64,000 nucleotides of DNA from assembly GCA_030280995.1 (NCBI GenBank), contig JASXTE010000016.1, positions 17,282,501 through 17,346,500 on the forward strand, in the 5' to 3' direction. The notes beneath the pieces are model-generated. The model was not told where the DNA came from and searched no databases. It saw nothing but the letters and a program-made list of their open reading frames with translations. Below, piece by piece: positions 22,641-33,530 of the stretch (position 1 is its first letter; each line of letters opens with the position of its first letter). The DNA is from Hemileia vastatrix (taxonomy: Eukaryota; Basidiomycota; Pucciniomycetes; Pucciniales; Zaghouaniaceae). The translations under genes and the position numbers were made by a program.

Positions 22641-23333
22641 TTTGGGACTGGCTTCTTTATCTTAGGTGCTTTTGGATTGTTGGTGGATCACTGGTGGTCT
22701 CCCATCATTTTTACTTATTGGAGGGAGCCCACCCAGTGATCATTTCTATGGACCGGACTTTCTCTTATTGGACCATCTATGGAGCTGGACTGTCTTTGAT
22801 TTTGCAGTTATGTTTTTGCTAGATAGTAGTTTTAGATTATTTTCTTTTTTCTCTTTTTTTATTTTAATTTTTTATGGGGGTTGTTTAAAATTATAAAATC
22901 AAAAATATAGGGTGTTACCACATCAGGGTCAACTGGATGTGGGCAAGCATTGGTGGGGAAAGGCTCATCAATTGGCCGGGCAATGCTATTTTCTTTTTTT
23001 ATATATTTCATTTATTTCTGTGTTTCATTATTTTTTTTATCTTCTGTAATTTCTAATTTTTTTTTGTTTTTTGTTTTTTTTAATCTTTTAAAATATTTAA
23101 TTGTGTATCCACATCAAGGTGCACTTGGATTTGGGTAAGGTATCAGGGGATCAGCTCATCAATTGGCTGGGGGATACCAATTTTATATATAATTATTTAT
23201 TTCATATTATTTCATTTAGTTCATTTACATTTTAATTTCAAATTTTCTTATGATTAGTAGTTTAGTAAAAAAAAAAATTCTGAAATTATTTTTATTAATT
23301 GTTTTATAATATTATTATGTTTCTATTCTTTTT
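22641..23333 (+). repeat. T-rich spacer with a repeated pair
   Basis: Two related ~75-bp blocks at 22915-22990 and 23103-23180 share CCACATCA(G/A)GGT, GGATNTGGG and GCTCATCAATTGGC(C/T)GGG. Between and around them is long T-rich sequence. Hydrophobic readings here come from poly-T and are not supported as genes. Confidence 0.6.
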
Positions 23334-24891
23334 TCAGGAGCTCATTGTCTGGATGATGAAGCTTCTGGAGGCTGGTCCGGATTGTGATGTCATTTTTGTT
23401 TTTTGGTTGGGATTGTGGGAAGCACTGTGTTCTTTGAAATGCATCCTGCTGGAGAGATTATATGGATTATAATGGGCAGGAATTGGATTAGAGGGAAGTT
23501 CAGAGGAGGAAGAAGAAGAGGCAGGAATGGAGTGCTGTAAGGTGTGCTTAATGATCCTAGACATCTTCCAGTGGTTGTCCAACAGGCGCTTTCTCAGGGA
23601 TTTTTCAAAGTCATTCAAAGGTCCATGGAGGGCAAAGGCTTTTAGCATGTTGGAAAACATGGTGCTTAGGTGTTTTTTCATGTCTCCTTAATCCAGGGTC
23701 AAAGAAGTTTCTAGAGGTTGGCCAACTCCAATAGTAGATTCAGGAGGAGGGGTGCCAACTAGACAAGAAGAATTGGATCAGTAATTATTTTTGTTGAAGA
23801 AATGTGATGAATTAATTTGGTACTTACAGCTTGGAAGCTCATCAAATTTGTAAGCAGCCGGAATTTGGATCTCTGAGGATTTTGGAATGGTCATAGTGGG
23901 TGGATCAATCAGGGAAAGATATGGATTCTCTTGGTCTTCCTCTGAAAGATTTTGAGAAGGTGAACTAGGAGTCTGATGTTCCTGGGGCCTAGTTGGAGCA
24001 GCGGGATTGTTGTTGTTGTGGTTGTTATTTCTGTTGGATTTAGCTGGAGGAGGTGCTGGTCATGGAGTACCAGGGTTGTTAAAAGATGGAGCAGGAGAGG
24101 GTGATTTGGAAGCAGATTGATCTCTTCTGGATGGAGCTTTTGAAGGGATGGAACTGTCAGAAGAATTGTTGGCTGACAGAGGAGAGGTGTAGTTTTGTTG
24201 TCTTAACTGGGGACGAAGTTGTTGCTTTGGTGCAGTGTTGGGTGCTCTGGTTTCTTCTTGGGGTCCTCTGGAAGGTCTCCTAGAAGATTGGGAAAATTTG
24301 GAGTTTTTGGACCTTGGAAGGGTTGGCTGCATTGCTCTGGGAGCAGTGGGAGGTGATTTCATAGAGTTTTTTTGTTGATTGATTGAATTTGGCTGTTTCT
24401 CAGTTGTTTTTGGAGTTTTTGAGCCTTATTTTCACTGTCTAGTGAGGCGGGCGGGCTGCCTGGACGCGGTCTAGAAGCCTAGGAGCTGATTTTGAAGCTT
24501 TTGGAGCTAATTTAGCAGAAATAAAAGCAGTTTCCTGGGAAGCTAAGGCTTGTCTTTTGGGAAGAGTTCTGGAAGCTGAGCTTCTGGATCTTCTGGAAGG
24601 TGCTGAAGATAAAGAGGAAGAGGAAGGACCAAGCTCTGGGGATCTGGTAGGGGATCTGGAGATGTATTTATGAGAAGGTGAAAGAGGAGGAATAGGGTAG
24701 TTAGCATCTCTGTCACATTTTTTCTTTTTGGAGTAGCAAGAATCACAAGCCCTGTTGTAGAATTTGGCTTCAGGAGTTAGAAGAGTGAATGTGCAAGGTC
24801 TGCACATGTGGATGCACTGTTTGAAGGCATAGTCCTTGGGAGCAGTGAGGCAAGGAAGAGTAGAGGGGTTGACATCAGGAGATCCAGCCAT
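23334..24891 (-). pseudogene. Antisense gene alpha of I-2: Zn2Cys6-like protein, two exons
   Basis: ATG 24891 (MAGSPDVNPS). Near residue 20 is a cysteine cluster C-X3-C-X2-C-X15-C-X2-C-X6-C ending CDSCYSKKKKCDRD, close to fungal binuclear Zn clusters but with an altered first half. Then Ser/Pro/Arg-rich sequence to a stop at 24439, a +/-1 shift before 24362, a stop at 24060, and a Pro/Asn-rich part to an intron at 23827-23759 (GTAAGT...CTAG, 69 nt, phase 1). Splicing joins DELPS to FGTPPPEST in frame. Exon 2 has one TAA, then a basic helical tail (MKKHLSTMFSNMLKAFALHG) to 23334. It lies opposite to pol, between pol and the 3' LTR. Probably a decayed DNA- or RNA-binding accessory protein of the element; function not known. 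Confidence 0.65.
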
Positions 24892-25035
24892 GATCTGTGG
24901 TGAGAAAAGATGATGGAAAGAGATAGGAAGGAGATTTTTTGTCAGTGATGGGTAGATGATGAAGTGAAGGTGGAAGCTCAGCAGGTTGTCTGTACAGGTG
25001 TTCTGTATGAAATTGGCTGCGTCTATTTTATGCAA

Positions 25036-25389
25036 AATTCCGGTAGTCCATCAAGACTCTAAACTGAAAAATCTATGGTATCAAGACTAGTCCTTCAAGA
25101 CTCTAAACTGAAAAATCTATGGTATCAAGATTAGTCCATCAAGACTCTAACCTGAAAAATCTATGGTATCAAGATCATTCCATCAAGACTTTAAAATAAA
25201 ATCTGGTTTCTGGTAGTCCTCCAAGACTTTAAACTGGCTGGTTTCAAGATTTTATCAAGACTAGTCTGTCAATAATTTAAACTGAAAACTGTGTTAGTCC
25301 CCAAGACTTTAAACTGAGGATTGTTGTTGGTTGAGTTCCCCAAGACTATAAACTGAGGAATAGGTTTTGTTTTGGAGTTGGTTTTGAAA
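25036..25389 (+). repeat. Array of short motifs (C)CAAGACTNTAAACTGA
   Basis: Cores at about 25043-25066, 25089-25110, 25131-25155, 25177-25195, 25212-25236, 25262-25284, 25294-25319 and 25335-25358. Early units are spaced ~45 bp with AATCTATGGTATCAAGA between them. Further units lie at 25558-25580, 25588-25613 and 25617-25640. Resembles the motif found after pol at 22357-22376. Confidence 0.8.
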
Positions 25390-25698
25390 GATTGGTGGAG
25401 GGTATCCACAGGGGGAGCCTCCGAATTTAGCAAAGGCAAGTTTGGGGGTAATTGATGGGCTGGCAGCTCTATTCACAATTACCCCAGAATGTTAGTTTTT
25501 TCTCTGTGTCTTAATGTGGTTGATCTCTGGTTCTGGGTTTATGATTTAGGTTTTTGAGTCCCCCAAGACTGTAAACTGAGGGTTTTTGAGTCCCCCAAGA
25601 CTATAAAATGAGGATGGTCCCCCAAGACTTAAAAATGAGGGTTGTTTGTGGTTACATCCTATAGAGGGTGTGGTCAATTTTTCTTTTCTGAATCAAAC

Positions 25699-26339
25699 TC
25701 AAGTACTAGTGGAGTTACAGAGGGAATCAAGAGATGAAATGAAGTGTTCAGAATTAGCCTTGAACTGTTGAATGAGGTGTCTTCTGCTCTCAATGTCCTG
25801 TGGATCTCTAGCAGGAGTGGATTGGAAGTAATGAAGCAGAAGTTTTTTCTGTTGAGATGTGTGTTGTTGGAACTTGGCCTTGATAGTGGGCAAGTGGTTT
25901 GGCGTTGGTGGTGCAATGGATCATACATTGTTATCATCACTATCAGAAGATGGAGGAGCTGAGAAGTCATCAGTTTTAAAGTTTAAGGAAGAAATGAAAT
26001 TTCTTTACCATCAGATGGACCAGGGATGGTGTAACTTGTTGTTTTATGGGTTGTGGCACTCTTCTGGGAAGGTTGAAGCTTTTTGATTAATCTGGGTATC
26101 AGGATGGATGGCCTAGATCTTTTGGTGCTGGCAGAAGATGGACCAGGTTTAGGTGGAGGTGAATCAGTTGCAGAAGATAATGGACCAGGTCTGTAGCAGG
26201 TCTTCTTTCTGGATTGGCAGACATCACAGGACGTTCTGTATTGATGGACAGGAGGTGTGATGGTGCAGATTAGATTATTGTCAATGCAGTATTGGCAAGG
26301 ACCCATTTCAGAGGCAGATTTGGGAAGAAGGTTGAACAT
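25699..26339 (-). pseudogene. Antisense gene beta of I-2: Zn2Cys6-like protein, two exons
   Basis: ATG 26339 (MFNLLPKSAS); the frame is also open upstream into the LTR. Cysteine cluster C-X2-C-X6-C-X12-C-X2-C-X6-C (CQYC ... CDVCQSRKKTC), which fits the Zn2Cys6 spacing rule, though the basic residues are in the second half. Then Ser/Pro/Lys-rich sequence and an intron at 26008-25959 (GTAAAG...TCAG, 50 nt, phase 1) that joins PGPSD to APPSSDSDD. Exon 2 has TGA at 25923-25921, then a helical tail (KKLLLHYFQS ... SEHFISSLDSLCNS) to TAG at 25699. Same layout as gene alpha, so the two are probably paralogues. The start lies 49 bp from LTR B, whose antisense activity could drive it. Confidence 0.68.
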
Positions 26340-26377
26340 GGTGGTTTGATGAAGAAATAATGTGGACATTCTTAATT

Positions 26378-26387
26378 GGAGGGAGGT
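26378..26387 (+). promoter_or_regulatory. Polypurine tract of I-2
   Basis: GGAGGGAGGT lies directly before the 3' LTR start, where the plus-strand primer is expected. Confidence 0.7.
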
Positions 26388-27478
26388 TGTGGTCTTCCAA
26401 CATTGGCAGGGGCCTTTGTTGTGTGATTTGGCACTGTTTGTGCATGTCTTAATTGACATCTGTTAAGGAATTGGGTATTTTTCTGGTTTTATTCCATGGA
26501 TATTGGGTCTGCCGGTATGTGGGTACTATCATTGGATAGCCCCAGTTTTTCTCTATATTTTATGTCTTGGAGACATTTTTCATATTCTTAGTTTTAAGGG
26601 GTCATTTCCTCATTTTTCATTTATAAAAGATAGCTGTTTAATTTTGTTTTTCGTGTTTTACAGGCTTACCTTAAGTCTTAGGGTTAAGTGATTAGTACCA
26701 TTGGATAGAGCTAATGTTTCTCTATATTTCATGTCTCAATGTTGTTATAGTGAAATTCCGTGTTTTAAAGGTTTTAGTAGTTGTAGCTAATTTTTCTTAG
26801 TAGATTAGTTGTTTTTATTAGTTTTCTGGCTTCAGGGAGGCCGGGCCACTTCAGGCGGCACCTCCGACGTCGGGCGGCCCGCCCGCCTCTGTTTTAGAAG
26901 GTTGGGGAGCACTTCAGGAGGGTTTTTTTTCAATTTGGCGGGTACAGGCGCCAGATTGGTGGGTGTGCATGGGCTCGTAGATAGTGGTCTGTGTGTACAT
27001 AGTGAATAAGACAGTTTGGGGCAACCTTAATTATCATACAACCATCCGGAGGTGATATCCTTGTTCCTCACTCAGTTTTCACTGTTTTCTGGCCACAATT
27101 TGGCTGTGTTTGTTGCAAGTGAGTTCTTCATTTAACTTAACTTTGGCAACTGTTTCTCTGTTATAGTCTTGCAAGCTATAGCAAGTATTATTGCTGTCTC
27201 TGGTGTGGATTTGCAGCTTACATCAAGTATCTTTGTTGTCTCTGGTGTGGACATTGTTCTACATTTCAGTTCTTTGGTCTGGTAGTCTGTCTGGTGACTA
27301 TTTTCTTGGCTCATCAAGAAGTCAAGTGTGTTAAAAAGGGGTTTAGAAAAACAGGAACCAACTTACTTTAGCAAGTAAATCTCACTCTATTTTTCTAAAG
27401 GGACAGAGGATTTTCTCTCTGGTTTTTCTCCAACTCCCTTGGTCAAGGCCTATAGCTTGTACTATAGGATTGTCTACA
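26388..27478 (+). mobile_element. 3' LTR of I-2 (LTR B)
   Basis: 1091 bp, aligning with LTR A from TGTGGTC to TGTCTACA with a limited number of substitutions and small indels. Confidence 0.92.
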
Positions 27479-27980
27479 ATGCGAGAAGAGGATTAGTCTA
27501 CAATGTGAGAATAGTGGTCATTTGGCAAGGGATTGTAAAAAGATCATTAGGGTTAGTGAAGTGTAGTATAGCTCAATAAAGGCACAGGTAAAAGACAGCT
27601 CTCAGGAGTGAAGGTTGTTCCCTACTTGAGCAGATTAGGGGGAAAGGAAAAGGTATATTTAGTATCAGAATTGTCAGAATGGAAGCCACTTGAAGTCAAT
27701 GATAATCACATAATACTAAGTTTTTGTGTAATAATCCTTAATTCTACAATAAATAACAGGGGGTAAAATGGTGAACTTGATGTCAAGTTTAGTTTTTTGA
27801 CCCTATTTCATTCCTAGGTGCATTTTTATGAAAACCCATTGAATGTCACTTTATGAGCCCACCTTATTTTTTCCCTTTGGAAGAGGATTAAAGTAGTGTG
27901 GTGTGGGTATGCTTGTAAGAGAAGGGAAGAGGAGGTGCAAATAGAATTTTTGGATGAATTCATAAATATGAGAGGACATG
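27479..27980 (+). pseudogene. E0 gag 3' portion with zinc knuckle
   Basis: Directly after LTR B the plus strand reads LQCENSGHLARDCKK, matching a Gag CCHC knuckle whose first Cys aligns one residue off in this broken frame. This continues the gag that stops at 14373. The remaining ~400 bp would cover the protease start but no clear DSG is left. It ends at ACATG, the target duplication of II-2. Confidence 0.65.
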
Positions 27981-29156
27981 TGTCAGTGTGTGCTAGTATT
28001 TAAGTATGATTTAATAGTAAATATTAATGGTCCTGCTACTTATTGTTAAATGATTTAGTTATTAAACCTCAGGGAAAGACTAATAAAATAGTTATTCTCA
28101 ATATAAACTCAAAATACTTGTATTTTATGCATGCTAGTGGTGGAAAATAGAATAATAAAATATAGTTATAGCTTATATAAAGATAATATCAATTTATAAA
28201 TGCTTTATAACATATTTATATATGATAATACTTGTTTTATAATTTTTATTTAAGTGTAGTAAGTAAGTGATGTCTAATAACCCATCAAAATAATTCCTTA
28301 CTTATACCAAAATCCACTGGAGTGCATAGACCTACAATCCAGATGATGTCATTGCTATCACTGGAAATTACAGCACTTTTAGGGCCCATCACCTCCCCAT
28401 GGCGTCCAATTCAAGCGTTTTCAACACCCAGACCTCCATTAAGAACCCTCCATCACAATTAATGATACCACAGACCCATACCATAAATAGAATTAACAGA
28501 TAAAAGTGGATACCATAAAGAAACAGGTAAAATAACTCATCCAAAGAGTATATAATGAGACCCAAAGCATATAAAGGAACCAAATTAACTTTTTAAGCCC
28601 CCAATAATATCCCCAAGCATCCATATTAACCCAGTAATCATATCTCAACTCATAAATCAGTGAAAATCTATTCAAGGAAGTAGATTTAGTTGTCCAAACT
28701 GGATATATGCATCTGGAAAAGGTGTATATGCTTGTGTAGGCGTTTTGAGCCCACTGAATACATCCATATGACCTAAAATAAACAGAAAAATAAAGTTTAT
28801 AGGCTATTAAGAGGTTAAACCCCACCTATAGACCTCAATATACATAATATAACAACATATTTCACTGAATAAGAGGTTTATGTATACATATAAGTTTATT
28901 TATTTCTATAATTACATAATATCACTTAAGATAAGTATATTATGACTCCATTAACACCTTAATAAGTATTATTAGGCTATGGATAAGCTATTTAAACTAC
29001 TATAAGTCATATAATAGTGTAATAATTATATATATATGTATTATAACCATATATAGAAGTATTTTAACCTCATTTTAAGTTATAATCTTGATGTAATTAA
29101 GGTTATCTTATTTTAAAAATGAGAATTACACAGTCCTAGAGATATCTAGTCTGACA
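27981..29156 (-). mobile_element. 3' LTR of II-2
   Basis: 1176 bp. Plus strand TGTCAGTGTG...AGTCTGACA. Close match to 36085-37259 (same orientation) and to the inverted copy 43672-44845. A purine-rich GGGTGAGATAG lies next to it on the minus strand (29167-29157). Confidence 0.92.
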
Positions 29157-29426
29157 CTATCTCACCCAAAAAAACAATAAAAAAATTTTAAGACATTTTA
29201 ATTAATAAGTAAGGAGTGAGTAGAAAAATAATTTTAAAATTTCTATGATACATATACTGATTTAACCAGTATTATTTGGATTTAAATTTTTTCAAGAGAG
29301 TTTTAAGATAAGAGATTTCATTTTCTGGAATCCACTGGTCATATTTACTTGATTTTTTTTAAACCTTAATAGATACTCAACTCCCTTTTCTTTCTTAAGG
29401 TGTCTCTTTTTAAGTATCTTTTCAAT

Positions 29427-31394
29427 TTATTCCTTTTCAACTATTTCTTCAGGTTTCTGTTTATGCCTTCCTGATCTTCTTGGAAATAGAGAAGTATCAT
29501 TAGAATGGTATGGTTTTAAAAGAGAAATAGGAAATACTGGATGTTTTCCATCATATGGTGCATATAGAATAACTTCAACAGCATTGTTACCAACCATCTC
29601 TTTAATTACAAATGGTCCAATAAATGGATTCTTCAATTTAACATTAACATTTAAATTGAAATGTAGTGTAGAAGTAAGGACTTCATGACCCTATTTAAAC
29701 ATTTGTTCTTTATGGGCTTTATCCCATCTTTTCTTCTCATACTCAAATGCCTTATTTATACATTCTTGAGCATGCTTTCTGAATAATTCTTTCATTTGAA
29801 GAAAAATTTTTGTACCTGGATGGATATCTATTGAAATAAGAATGAATTTTAGAATATTAAAGTGAATATATATATTTCTAATTCTCTAACTAATTAAAAC
29901 TAAGATACATGAGGGGGGGCTATTTATACAGATGCCCTATCCATTGATGCGTGTGTCCCCCAATCCGTCGTTCATAACATTCCATGACCCAAATTGCCTT
30001 TTGTGTACAATGCCTTTTATTTGTCTTTGTCTTTCTTCTTTCTATCTTTTGTAGCTTTTTCTCATTCTCAAAAGCCATTTGCTCGTAGCACTTTCTTTTC
30101 CTAATGTTGTTCCTTTCTTTTGTGAGTATAATTGATTCTGCTTTTCTTGAACTTTTGGTTTCATTATTATGTTGAATAGAACGAATATTAGATTTACTTT
30201 TAGTATCTTTTGAATGTGAAAAGTGGATAAGAGTGAGGTTTGCTTTTCCTAGTTCAACAATATCCAATCTAGGTAATCTATTAAGAGTTGTGGCAGGGGT
30301 ATTAGGTACATAACCCAACCATAACTCAAATGGCTTTTTTCCAGTGACAGAATGTACTGTACTATTGTATGCAAACTCTAAACCTGGGATGAGGGTTACC
30401 CAATCATGCGTGAATTTGTCATTGTCTTCAAAGTAAAGACCAAAAGCACAGTATCTTCTTATCATTTCTTCTAAAGTTTGTATCATTCTTTCTTCTAGCC
30501 CATCAGTTTGTGGATGGTGTGCTGTAGAAAGTTTTGATTGACACCCTGAAACATCCATAAGTGATGTCCAGAACTCAGAAGTAAATTTAGGATCTCTTTC
30601 TGAGACTATTTCTTTGGGGAAACCTTCTATATTTATAATTTGTGTCCACCATAAAAAAGCTAAGTCCTTTGCAGAAACCTCTTTGTGGGTAGGAAGAAAT
30701 TTACACATTTTTGTAAATCTATCTACAATTACCCAGCAGGAGTTATAACTCTTATTCCCTGCTATTGGCAAACCTGTTACACAAAGTCCATTTTAACTAT
30801 TTCCCATGGAGCTTTTGGTTGGTAAATTTATTGTAATAAACAAGTTCTTTTGTCTGTTAATTGTTTAGATTTTTGACAAGAATCACATGTCTCAACATAT
30901 TTTTGAACATCATCAGACATGTTAATTCACCAAGCTGAATTTTTTACTCTGGTTAATGTTTTATGGAAGTCAGAATGACCTGCTAATATATCATCATCAC
31001 ATATACTTAACATTAACTCCTTCATTGAAGGGGGAATTACAATTACACTGCTTAATTTCTTCTTGTAATATATAAAACCATCCTCAATAGAAAATTTTAA
31101 TTTTTCTAATGCTTCTTTATACTTATGTGGTAATGTTTTTATTAAAACACTCATTGAAGCATTAGATGGATCATTTAATATTTTAGTAAGTTTACTCAAG
31201 TCAGGATCTGAAGCATAATTAAAAAGAATTGATTTCATAAATTCAACCTCAAGATCTACAATATAAATGCCATAAATTTTAATGATCTCTGTTTCAGGAA
31301 CATAAGCAGGATTATCATCATTATTTGGTAGAGGTACTCTAGATAAAAGATCTACATTAGAGTGTAAGGTTTCTGCTCTATGTGTAATAGTCAT
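29427..31394 (-). pseudogene. Integrase of II-2, split by a solo LTR
   Basis: Starts with an RNase H/integrase linker (SNVDLLSRVPLPNNDD). Zinc-binding part: CDDDILAGHSDFHKTL. Core: VIVDRFTKMCKF, SERDPKFTSEFW, HHPQTDGLEERM, corresponding to the D/D/E triad. After LPRLDI the frame enters a 431-bp insertion (29829-30259) that adds about 100 lysine-rich codons. Integrase homology resumes at IHPGTK near 29824 and ends with NPFIGPFVIKEMV ... HPVFPISLLKPYH, the Gypsy tail, at 29427. Stops near 30925-30772 and 29690 also break it. Confidence 0.85.
29829..30259 (-). mobile_element. 431-bp solo LTR in the II-2 integrase
   Basis: Minus strand starts TGTTGAAC and ends TTCAATA, like the TGTTGAA...TTCAACA ends common in Copia LTRs. 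A perfect 5-bp duplication ATATC flanks it (29824-29828, 30260-30264). Homology with II-3 integrase jumps exactly across it. The assignment to Copia rests only on the termini. Confidence 0.75.
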
Positions 31395-31400
31395 CTGTCC

Positions 31401-31757
31401 TCAGTATTCTTGTACAGCTAATTGACATCTAAACATATGTCTATTAGGAGTTTTCATGTTTAAGAGTGACTTAACTGCACTACAGTCAGTTATTAACTCA
31501 AATTTTTGGTCTTCAAGGTAATAATTTAGCTTCTCAAGAGCCCATACTACTGCCAAAAATTCAAGTTGAGTAGTGCCATATTTCATTTCACTACTTCTTA
31601 GAGTACATGAAATATGGAAAATAACTACTTCTGACATTTGCCCTTCAATAAGTTGTTTTTGATGCAAAGAAGAACCCAGACCAATAAAACTTGCATCTGT
31701 GTGCAATACAAAAAGAAATTGGAAATCTGGTAATCCCAAGATAGGAGCCGTCATCAA
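31401..31757 (-). pseudogene. RNase H of II-2
   Basis: LHTDASFIGLGSSLHQKQ (first Asp), RSSEMKYGTTQLEFLAVVWALEKL (Glu), FELITDCSAVKSLL (Asp). The catalytic residues are present. Separated from RT by a stop and shift at about 31758-31795. Confidence 0.85.
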
Positions 31758-31790
31758 AAACTCTTTTAACTTATCAAAAGCTTGTTGTCT

Positions 31791-32804
31791 TTAATTACTC
31801 CAAATGAAAGCTTCTGATTTCTTTATCAGTGTGGTCAATGGTGCAGCAATTAATTGGTAGTTATTTTTATATTTTCTATAGGAACCACACATACTAAGAA
31901 AAGATTGTACATCCTTTACATTTTGAGGAATTCCAATATTCTTGATTGCAGCCACCTTATTTTGGTCTACAAATATTTGTAAGCCAGATACAATATGACC
32001 AAGCAATTTTAAAGACTCAAACCCAAATTTACATTTTTTCAATGCAAGGGTCATTTTTAATTCATCCATTTTCTGAAATACATTTTTTAAATGGACTAAG
32101 TGTTCATCATATGTCTTAGAGAACACTATGATGTCATAAATGTATACCATTAACCATCCCTCAATCATTTCATTATGGAATGTTATATCCATTAAATTCT
32201 GAAATACTGACAGAGTATTTTTTGGACCAAATGGCATCCTGACATATTTATATATTGGCATATGTGTTGTTATTAACAAAGATTTCTGTGAGTTCTTTTC
32301 AACAGGAATTTGATGGTACCCTTTATTTCCATCTAGGCAACTTATATACTTAGTACCTTTAAGGGTAGCATGTATAGAGGCAATACTTGGCAAGGGATAA
32401 ATATCATCTACTGTAAATGTGTTTAATGCTCTATAATCACTGCACAGTCTTGCTTTATCTTGTTCATAAGAAATTAGTACTAGTGATATTACACAATATT
32501 TTGGTGTAGTTTCAACCTTTTCAAGAATGTTCATTTTTAATAACATCTTAATATAATCCTCTATTTCTTTCCTCTTCATTTGTGAAGCAGGGTATGGTTT
32601 CTTTTTAAGACTAGCAGGAATATTATCCATATAACAAGTTAAACTAATTTTCAGCTCATGATCTTTTACAAGGCTAATTTTATTGGTCCCATGTGCAAAA
32701 GCCATTGGAAATTCTTTAATTAAGTCCAAAATATTTGTTTTGTCAGCTTTACTTATCTGAGTGCCAAATGATGCTTTTGAAATTTTTGTTTTGAGAAGTT
32801 CCAT
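31791..32804 (-). pseudogene. Reverse transcriptase of II-2
   Basis: KKPYPASQMKRKEIEDYI, DKARLCSDYRALNTFTVDDIYPLP, CLDGNKGYHQ (first Asp), MPFGPKNTLSVFQ, then MVYIYDIIVFSK, in which the YIDD box is YIYD, so one catalytic Asp is lost. Thumb: KLLGHIVSGLQI, VQSFLSMCGSYRKY. Otherwise open for 338 codons. Confidence 0.9.
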
Positions 32805-33530
32805 ATCATTGGATTCTCTTCCTTTGCAAGGAATATTTATTACTGACTAAATGTGTAAGACTGTGTAAAAAGAATTTATTTTAAATTTACTTTTACCATT
32901 CATGCCAATTGTAAAATTATTATTAGCAGGGTGTAATTTCACACAAAACTTATTCAGAATGTCATTTCCAATCATAAAACATTTACTACAATTAGTATTG
33001 TCCATTACTACAAAGTGACAAGTTACTCTAACATAACCATGTTGATGTTTAAAGAAAACAGCAGCTTTTTATCTACCAATGAGGTGTAGTACTGATCTAA
33101 AACCTCTCCAATTTTTACTTTGAAGGGGTTCAAGCTTTGACTTATATTTACTACCAATTATTTGTAATGTATTTGTTTAAACAACAGAACCAGAAGCTCC
33201 TGTTTCCAATACTATATTTCAATTTTCTCCAGAAATGATAGCTGGAACCGTGATAGGTGTCATTTTCAAGTTATCAGCTTGTATATCCTTAATGATTTCA
33301 GGATCCTCAAAATTCATTAAAGATTCATTTGAGTCCATACTTAATATTGGATTTTCAAAGATGGACAAATCATCTCCCAACATACAGACTTCATTTTCAT
33401 CACGATATGAGATATTACTGTCGTAATCACTTGAATCTTTACTTTTTTATGTTTCATTTTCAGATTCATGCTGATTTTCAACAATATTTATATTCCTCTC
33501 ACATTTGTGAATTTTAAACCAAGGCTTATT
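32805..33530 (-). pseudogene. Protease region of II-2
   Basis: Reading in pieces: VLETGASGSVV near 33215-33180, where the catalytic Asp is Glu, then NWRGFRSVLHLIGR, GYVRVTCHFVVMDN and MIGNDILNKF. Several stops. Same layout as 10355-11147 without the MITE. Confidence 0.75.

Larger units (their letters stand above)
14374..27478 (+). mobile_element. Full-length Ty3/Gypsy element I-2 with antisense genes
   Basis: 13.1 kb. LTRs at 14374-15465 and 26388-27478 are nearly identical (TGTGG...CTACA). PBS 15470-15486, gag-protease 15557-17923, pol 18576-22103, then 4 kb of repeats holding two spliced minus-strand genes, and a purine tract directly before the 3' LTR. Flanks are ACGC on the left and ATGC on the right, a probable target duplication with one C-to-T change. 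It sits within gag of E0: 14373 and 27479 join in homology. Confidence 0.9.

Noticed and set aside
22666..23138. Hydrophobic ORFs after I-2 pol, possible env-like gene
   Set aside because: The hydrophobicity comes from T-rich sequence, and there is no signal peptide, cysteine pattern or second transmembrane layout typical of an envelope protein.
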